Source: Cryptomeria japonica
Lineage: Eukaryota; Streptophyta; Pinopsida; Cupressales; Cupressaceae
Direction of reading: 5' to 3'
Length of the DNA stretch: 64,000 nt
NCBI RefSeq assembly: GCF_030272615.1
Contig: NC_081408.1
Coordinates: 623,718,383 to 623,782,382, forward strand
The notes beneath the pieces were generated by a model, which saw only the letters and a list, made by a program, of their open reading frames with translations, searched no databases and had not been told where the DNA came from. The position numbers and the translations under genes were made by a program. Of this stretch, positions 56,978-64,000 are shown in pieces (position 1 is the stretch's first letter; each line of letters begins with the position of its first letter).

Positions 56978-57486
56978 CCTCCAGTCATATCCAGGGACCA
57001 GCCTGAGCGACAACAAATCTGCTCGAGGGCATGCTTCCACCCATCGATCTCTTTTCTTGAATACCGAAATGGAATTCTATAATGCTTTTCAAATGATTCC
57101 TTGTAAGGACTGGAATCTCCCAGTGGATATCTAACATGGGTTGGTTCCACCTTATAAAAGAGAGGAATGATCAACCCAGGAGAGGCCAACATTAAGGCTG
57201 CCTCCTTGAGACACCATGCTGAGCTTGCATATCCTTCTGAAAATATAGGAATGCGTATGGCACTGCTCTCAATTGCTCTTTCAAGGCTTAAATCAATGAT
57301 TTCCCCCATTTTCAACTTGTGGGTGTCTAGAAACACATTCAATCCGGCTGCGGAGAGAGCTTGGAAGAGATGATCAACGAGAGTCTTTCTCACATCTTTT
57401 CCCCTGAAACTCAGAAACACGTGATATCTCATATCATTTAAAGAAACTTTTGTGGTGGCAGGTGTATAAGACTTGAATTCATCCAT
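56978..57486 (-). CDS. TNL exon 1: TIR domain
   Basis: The exon encodes 169 residues plus two bases, starting at ATG 57486 in a GAG-ATG-G context. The TIR fold is clear: YHVFLSFRGKDVRKT (residues 21-35), a BB-loop region NVFLDTHKLKMGE, then IPIFSEGYASSAWCLKE and IIPLFYKVEPTHVRYPLG. The Glu that is catalytic in plant TIR NADases is kept at residue 95 (WCLKE). It ends WSLDMTGG at a strong donor GTAAGT (56977). The exon has no stop or frameshift, in contrast to exon 2. If unspliced, it would end at TAA 56974-56976 as a 170-residue TIR-only protein. TIR-only proteins exist in plants, so this is a real alternative. Confidence 0.92.
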
Positions 57487-58542
57487 CTCAGAGTTCCAAT
57501 TGAAAGGAAGGAGAAAATAATGATACAGAGGCGCAAAGGACCAAACTCAAACTGTGCACAAGTTGATGTTTAACTTCGTGTAGGAAGTATATAGGAGAGA
57601 GAGTCAATAATTGAGCCGGCCGATTACTTCAATATCTATGCAAATTATAGAGCGACAAGGTAGAAGACAACAATGAATAGCACGCCCAATTGCTATAAAA
57701 AATTAGTATTTCCATGTCCTCATTCATTCAAACAGTTGTAATACAGTTATATATTTCGGTAGAACCCATGTTGGATCTCATACTAATTTGCACTCCACCT
57801 ACCACTAAACTTCCTCATTAGGCTTTTGCGATTTGTTTCTGAATAATTATATATTCTTTCACCATGCAGTTACAAATGGGTTACATTATAGTAAGCAACT
57901 TATTTGGTGTGTATTATTATCAGGTGAAGTTCTTTTTTTGGTTTACTAAATTTTCATCATATATTAGTTCCTGCCGACATGCAGAAATTATAGCATCGGT
58001 TAGATGCATTTGATGATTTGAACTGTCTAATTAGAGGAAAGTTTTTTCTTGAACTTTTGATTTTGTGCAAATGTTTTGATATTTTAATAATTTAATAATT
58101 CGAATAAAATTATTTATTGTAAATTTCATTGGACAATGCCGTTGAATTTTTTTTATAATAATTTTATTGTGTAGACATTGTAATGATTTTATTGGGCCTA
58201 CCATTTACAGGACGCACTGCCGTCCATGTTTCTAATTTGCATTTAATTCAATGCATTTCATTTCGTTTCTGTGCGGCAGGGAGCTTTGCATACGTGTCCT
58301 TTTTGTTGCATTTCATGTCATTTCGTCGCATTTGGTTGAGTTTTATTTGGAGAGATTTAATTTAAAATAAATGCTTGTGTTTACCTATTCCCACCCAGTT
58401 TCTTGAATGTCGAGGCCCTAAAAAATTGAATAGAAAAATACCTAGTAAACATTAAATATTTTCACAGTTTTATTTTTCAAGAAGCTCATTTCATTTCCAT
58501 TTGGCATCATCTCCATTAATTCATAGTTAGTTTCATTTAATT
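57487..58542. other. TNL 5' flank
   Basis: It contains the probable leader and promoter of the TNL gene in its first 150 bases. Beyond that nothing is recognised. CATTTCATTTCG words repeat near 58255-58325. Confidence 0.5.
57586..57595 (-). promoter_or_regulatory. Candidate TATA box of the TNL gene
   Basis: On the minus strand the sequence reads CCTATATACT about 100 bases upstream of the TIR ATG. That would give a leader of roughly 70 bases. Other AT-rich motifs lie further upstream, so the choice is tentative. Confidence 0.4.
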
Positions 58543-58743
58543 TCAGCTGCATAGGAAAGTTGAGAGGCATTTGATGGGCGACCCGTTGTTCTTGAGATCA
58601 ACAGCTGAAGCAGGATGTTGAACGCCATTCTTATCGAAAGAGTACTTAACAGACTGCTGTGACTTAGGTTTTTTCATTGCCAGACTATTACCAACACTAA
58701 CAGTATTGCCGCTGCTATTGCACATCAATGCATTGTCATACAA
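58543..58743 (-). CDS. Unrecognised 66-codon frame, possible exon or gene remnant
   Basis: The frame is less AT-rich than its surroundings and has a non-repetitive composition (SSGNTVSVGNSLAMKKPKSQ). No homologue is recognised. The open frame extends a few codons upstream of the ATG. It could be a last exon, a pseudogene scrap or chance. Confidence 0.2.
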   Translation of the reverse strand: MYDNALMCNSSGNTVSVGNSLAMKKPKSQQSVKYSFDKNGVQHPASAVDLKNNGSPIKCLSTFLCS

Positions 58744-60839
58744 CCGAAGAAACTCAAAAAGAAAATTTAAAACTGTAAAATGTTAATTTTGGAGCAAGTT
58801 TTTCTTTCTCTTCAAGAAAATCTATGAATTTCTGGTCACAGAGCAGTGTTTCCAGGTGAGTTGTTGGATTCGTTTTCGCCGTGTGGGATTGTCCATTTGT
58901 TTTTTGAAATCCTCTGTAATTTATTGTTTTCTGGCTGTTTGTATGAGACTGGTGGATGTAGGCTACAAGGTTTTAACAACATTTTTGAACTGGGTTTTTT
59001 GTGTCTTTTTTCTTTTAACCTTTTGGATGATTATCACAAGGTTGAAAGCTATTTGAAGAACTATGTCTTCTAAATATTTGTATGTTATCTCATGTCGGAA
59101 ATACCACATATCGTAGGTGGTGACAATTAAACATCCCTTAAGGTACTAGTGGTTATGCATTTGCTGCTATTTTCAACTGGTGCTATTTTCTACTAGTTGA
59201 AAAAACTTTAGCTAATGAAAGTTGACTTTTGTATAGTGGCACATGATATTTTTAAAACTACATTATTATTAAAAGAAAACTGAAATATACATTAACCGCA
59301 TGGTAAAAATCCTTCAATAATAAACATATCTTGTGCATGGAGGAACAGATTAACCTCTCTGTGCATTAGCTTGTGGGTCTTGTGCTGCAAAGCCAGATTT
59401 GTAAAACCTCTTTCTTTGTCGCCTTCTCCAATTTCCCTGGCTTGTGTCAGAATTAAGAGAAATAAATACCATAAGAGCTTATTCTCTCTCTCCTTTAGAC
59501 AGTAGCTGTTTGGTCTTAGTTTAATTGTCTTGATTTCAAATTTCATGTATTAGGTTATAACGGCAAACACACGAGCAACTACAAAAAAAAAAAAAAAATG
59601 TGCAATACCTCTTGATTTGAGATTCATGGACTAGATTACAACTACCAATAAGCAAATACTTTCAAAAACAAAATGTACTGTCTGATTTTCTTCTTCATCT
59701 TCAATCTTGTACTCTTCATCCAGTCTCTTAGAGATCTCTTCAAATCCCGCTCGACAACCTGAAGCCGAGGGTTCGTTGGAAACACCCTTGCATTAACAAA
59801 ACCCTCTGAAGAAATTTTAACTTTATCAACACCGTTTCCCGAATGAATTTAACATTTTGTTAAACCCTTACATGGTAACATTCAAAAACATTCACCAATT
59901 CATCCACAATCAATTGTCGTAATAGGTAATCAATCTAAGATTTTGCCAAACCCCTAACATGGTAACACTAAAAAGCATTCCCCCAAGCATTTTTAGATGA
60001 ACTCAAGATTTCACACTTTAGGAGATTTTATAAACTACTTAAAATATAATGCATCCAAAATGCCTTGCTAATTATCATTTGAATTTAATATTTCTTATTA
60101 ACAAACAAATATTCATACTAATCATGAGTAAATTTTGATCTCTGCAATTGTCTCTATATTTCCTGCTCATAAAAAGTCTACCTTTATGCTAGAATAGGTA
60201 CACGCACCCTTAGTGCTTGTGCAAGAAATAAGGAATTTGCTTTTCTTGAGTTTCACATTCAGATTTTTCCTCCATGTATATGATCCTACATTTTTAAAGT
60301 CCATTTTGACACAAAATATACAAGCAAAGAAATGGTAAAAGATGTATAGTTAAATATATTAGTATTCAGGGAACTTGAGTATGAATACATATAGAAGCTG
60401 AAGAAAATTGAAAATGCTTACCAATCACTCAACATATAGCAAAAAAAAATGAAATCCCAAATAGAATACCGGCAAAACCAATCTTTCCCAAATGATCATA
60501 AAGCCAAGCAATTATATTTGATTATGTCACAGAAAACAAGTGAATCATACAAATAATTTACAATATATACAGCCAAAAAAGAATAAGCATCGTTGCATCA
60601 AAAACAGTAATGCAACTTACAAAAATAAAAAATCTATGATTCATTGGATTTGTGTGATTTTCTATCTTCCTTTCCATGAATGTATTGGTGCTGAGCACAA
60701 AACCATATCTCCTTTCTTCTGGTTCTTGTATTAAGATTTATATCGTTGTCTCTGCACTGATTGTATAGTTTGGTGTAATATAAAAGTAGGGTATTAAACA
60801 ATATAATGAGCTATCATATTTATTGCATTGACAGAGGTC
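58744..60839. other. Intergenic sequence, nothing firm
   Basis: It includes a poly(A) run at about 59583-59598. A somewhat GC-richer patch at about 59690-59840 is open on the minus strand in two frames but has no recognised domain. No element edges were found. Confidence 0.4.
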
Positions 60840-61920
60840 ACAATGCCAAATATTTATTGATTCCTCTTAGAGCACTCAGAAATCGCTTCATATGATCCCT
60901 TCAAGATACCTATGCCTCATACCCCTGCCTCTCCATTCTCTACAGACATCTTTCAAAGCCTAGAGTTATGCAACCACAAAACATAACAAGTTATGAAATT
61001 GATCCTAATTCAATCAATAGAGCTATGAAGACGAGAAAAATATACTAAATGCAAACCATTACAAAATATAGATATCTCCTCCATATTTCTCCATTGTTTC
61101 TCTTTTTCCTCCAAATGTGTTGTGGTTATCGCCTACAAGGTTGCAAGTGTGATGGAACCAAGATGATAGAAAAATCGCCAATGTGAGGATACTTGAGATG
61201 TGGTTGAAAATCAATGAGAAAAGGGCTCAATTTATAGAAAATTTGAGATTGATTGGATGGCTAAGATTGATTTGGGACTAAAAAATATCAATGGACAAGA
61301 TTAAATGAGAGGACTTGTTAAGTGAGGATAAAAAGGAACTTGCATTTTCAATGTTGAGGAAGAAATAGAAATGAAAAGAGTTAAGTGAAAATGATTATTG
61401 GAAATATTCATTTTCAACAAAAATATGTCAAAATGAAAGAGAGGAAAAGACTAGTGATGAATTAGAAAGTTTGAAGAGATAAGGGAGATAGAAATTAGAA
61501 AGTGGAAGAGATAAGTGGGGTTTCACCCACACATACAATTAAATAAATCAAAAATTTATTTAATTAGAACAATTTGGAGAAGAAGATTAAATAATTAAAA
61601 TAATTATTTGATCATGGAAGAATAATTAACTTAGAATAAAAGGATTAAATAATTAAGTCAATTATTTAATCAAAGGAATAGTTAAGAATAGTCGATTAAG
61701 ATCAATATTAATTGATTAGAAAGAGATAATGATGAATATTAATTAAATAATGAAGACTATTTAATGAATAGTTTAGAAGAACCAATTATTAAATAATTAA
61801 GAATTATTCAATTATAGGAAATTAGAAAAATAAAATTAGTACTAATTATTTAATTAGTTTAGACGAAGAAGGTTAGTGAAAAGTATCGGTGAAGACTTAA
61901 GACAATTTTCAGTGTCTACA
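60840..61920 (-). repeat. 3' LTR of element E
   Basis: U3 is rich in ATTAATTAAATAA words. The TATA box (CTATAAATTGAGCCC, minus strand) is at about 61224-61238 and parallels the Tat LTR at 8791. The distal end is not defined. Confidence 0.65.
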
Positions 61921-62663
61921 TTTTGCCCCTCTTTGAAACAATGTGATTCTGAGCATTGTTCCAAAGAAAAATTTGAGAAATCATGCCCCAATAGACGACA
62001 AGGTGGAGGTAGGATGCCCCCTCAAGAGATTGTTCATGTATGAAAGAAATGAATGATCTCTCAAAAGAAGAGAAGAATGTTAAGCGAAAGAGAAAATATG
62101 ATGAAAGAGAAAAATGTTAGTAAGAAGGGAAGAATGTTAATTGATTGCAGAAAAGGGTTGATTGATATCAAATGAAGAAATCCCCGGTTTCATGAATAGA
62201 TAGAATGACTGATCGGATAGAAGAAATGTTAGCTCGAAGAAATGCAAGTGAGAAGTGAAGAATAATTAGTGTGATAAAATCTTGCTTTCACAAATGCTAA
62301 TAGTAAGTGAGAACCTCTATTTGATATGAAAAAATGGATGCGATGCACCATGGCAATGAAGGTCAGGGTGATAATGCAATCCCTTTGCGTAAGATAGACA
62401 TGATGCAGACAAAGAATGGTTCAACCATCCTAAGACATTATGTACCCCAAAATGTTATGAAGCAGCCCACAAACAGAAGACAAAAACAAAAAAGGACCAT
62501 GAGTCATCCCAATCACTCTAAATCACTCAATGACATCATCAAGTAACATATGAACATGGTAAAAGCCAAAGATAAATCAACAAAAAGATAAGGCTCACAA
62601 ATTCAAACAAGTCAAACAAACATTCTATTCTTCATTGCCAAAGTGATAGTGTTGTGATAAAAG

Positions 62664-62755
62664 GGCATTCATGTTGTCTGGTTTCTGGGAATGTAGTACC
62701 CTGTCTAAGACAGGACATAGTCTGGTTTTGAGTATACCACACCCTATATAAGACC
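62664..62755 (-). repeat. Two units of the element D-type motif
   Basis: TTGTCTGGTTTCTGGGAATG and AGTCTGGTTTTGAGTATACC, each followed by TAAGAC sequence. This matches the tandem repeat of element D at 47905-48255. Confidence 0.65.
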
Positions 62756-62999
62756 CGTGATAATATTGACAAAGGATTGATATTTCTGATGTTGATTGAT
62801 CCATACGACAACTGGATCAGTTTGAATGCTTGTTTGATCAAAAATTTCATCTATTGATGTGTGATTTCTTTAAGCGCAGTGTTTAATGTGTTATCTGTTT
62901 GATGTCATTGTAGATGTTTGTCTATGTACAAAAGAGCTAATTTATTGAAAGAATGAAAATGATTGTTTTTGGATTTTGATGTTTTACAATTTTTAGGGT

Positions 63000-63140
63000 T
63001 TTCTGAACATTTTGAAATTTTTGTGCTTTTTCCAAGACATTTTACAATGTTTTTGGATTATTTTAGGACATTTTTGGATATTTTGGATTGTTTCAAGATA
63101 TTTTTAGAATGTTTTTAGATTATTTCAAGACATTTTATGA
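63000..63140 (-). repeat. Imperfect tandem repeat of about 22-30 bp
   Basis: Repeats of ACATTTTTGGATATTTTGG and TTTCAAGATATTTTTAG words. The reverse complement (CCAAAAATGTCC) recalls the 30-bp repeat at 2031-2215 in the first Tat element. Confidence 0.6.
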
Positions 63141-63714
63141 ATTCTTTTGAAAAAAAAATTAATTTTGTCCCCAATGTCTATCAAGGCAAGGAATATGACA
63201 AATGGATAAATAGGCTTGTTAAAATGTTGGTGGATAGAGGGAAGACAAAGGCCATTTATTATGGAGATAGAATGAATTCACTTCCCAAGGGCTACCACAC
63301 AATGGGATAAGGGATTGGATAGGACCAAGTAAAGAAATGGCCTAGCATGAGGGACATGTCAAGAGGTATTTGAAAACCATGTTTTGCATTTTATGCCTTT
63401 ATGTCGGAACAAGATTAAGAGATGAAAAAGAGAGTGTATGGACGGGTGACTGGGGTATGGATAGGACAAGCAAGATCAAAAATGGATAAGAGATATTGAC
63501 TGAAGGTTGTGATAGGCTAAAGGATAATGATAAAAGTTTGCAATAAGCCAATGAATATGGACATGAGGTTGGAATAAGCAAATGGATAAAGAGCAAAAGC
63601 TATGATAGACCGAAAGCTAGGAAGAGGATACATGACATTCATGAAGATACTCACCCTTGTCAACATCAAAGGTGAAAAAAGGGAATATGGATATGAGGGA
63701 CAATAGGATAATGG

Positions 63715-63770
63715 AGGGTATGATAGGGTATGATAGGATATGATAGGATAGGATATGATAGGATAGCATA
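63715..63770. repeat. (GGTATGATAGGATA)-type microsatellite
   Basis: About five copies of TATGATAGGAT in tandem. Confidence 0.85.
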
Positions 63771-64000
63771 AATGGAAACTACCCCAAGTATGGTATGCAA
63801 TAAGTTCATGGATTACGCATGATGCTTGTTTACCAGGTTTTGATCATGGTAATTGCCCAAGGCCCCTGTTTGTCAGGTTTTCACCAAAAGACGAAATATT
63901 TTTCTTTACTCTTTTTTTATTTGATTTTTTTTTCATATTTTGTATTTATTCTTTTCAATTTTTTTTATATTTTTGACTTTTTCATCAGAAAATGGACACA

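Larger units (their letters stand above)
60840..64000 (-). mobile_element. Element E: Tat-lineage retrotransposon, 3' part
   Basis: On the minus strand a polypurine tract (AAAGAGGGGCAAAA, about 61934-61921) leads to an LTR starting TGTAGACACTG at 61920. The internal part runs to the window edge and is noncoding here. The GGTGAAAACCTGACAAACAGG-like motif near 63870 corresponds to the sequence just after integrase in the first Tat element, so integrase should lie just beyond 64000. The LTR end near 60840 is a guess. Confidence 0.75.

Noticed and set aside
59690-59840. Possible small exon on the minus strand
   Set aside because: Two frames are open and one has an acceptor-like TGCAAG, but there is no start, no domain and no partner exon.

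Overview
This window is nuclear DNA of a seed plant, most likely a conifer. It holds one degraded TIR-NBS-LRR resistance-type gene on the minus strand, and nearly everything else is decayed retrotransposon sequence: Ty3/gypsy Tat, Athila-like and chromovirus elements, Ty1/copia, and a LINE. The conifer call is an inference. It rests on a TNL gene with an apparent 38-kb first intron, nested LTR elements with strongly diverged LTRs, and very little genic sequence. A 500-base run of N (13559-14058) is an assembly gap.

Layout. 1-9625: 3' part of a Tat-lineage gypsy element (plus strand), with archaeal-type RNase H, integrase, a long noncoding stretch of tandem repeats, an antisense plant-mobile-domain ORF (6658-4601), an array of AGCGCT palindromes (6930-7236) and the 3' LTR (7801 to about 9625). 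9628-13300: 5'-truncated chromovirus (RT, RNase H, integrase, chromodomain, LTR with 73-bp repeats). 14059-16311: Ty1/copia 3' part, abutting the 3' end of the TNL gene. 16296-57486: TNL gene on the minus strand. The TIR exon (57486-56978) and the NBS-LRR exon (18951-16820) have matching phase-2 splice sites. There is one in-frame TGA inside the LRRs and possibly a third exon (16620-16296).

The intron is a nested set of insertions with readable target-site duplications (TSDs). Element A (19893-26212, TSD GGGTC) is gag-only and lies in what looks like a copia LTR. Element B (27417-44443, TSD AAATG/ATATG) is gag-only and lies in the copia RT region. Element C (32340-43534, TSD TCATT) is an 11.2-kb Athila-like element inserted in B's 3' LTR. 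Element D (46136-52059, TSD CTCCT) is gag-only and lies in the zf-RVT region of a LINE whose 3' part is 52060-54132. A 1.3-kb CT-rich tract (54340-55613) lies 1.4 kb downstream of the TIR exon.

57487-60840 holds the TNL 5' flank and otherwise unassigned sequence. About 60840-64000 is the 3' part of another Tat element (E) on the minus strand.

The most unusual signals are DNA-level word arrays inside the retrotransposons. They are the 20-bp-spaced AGCGCT array beside the antisense ORF, an array of about 30-bp palindromes centred on GACTTTAAAGTC in the U3 of element B, and a GTTGCTGCAGGAA-like word scattered through element C. No intact open host gene was found.
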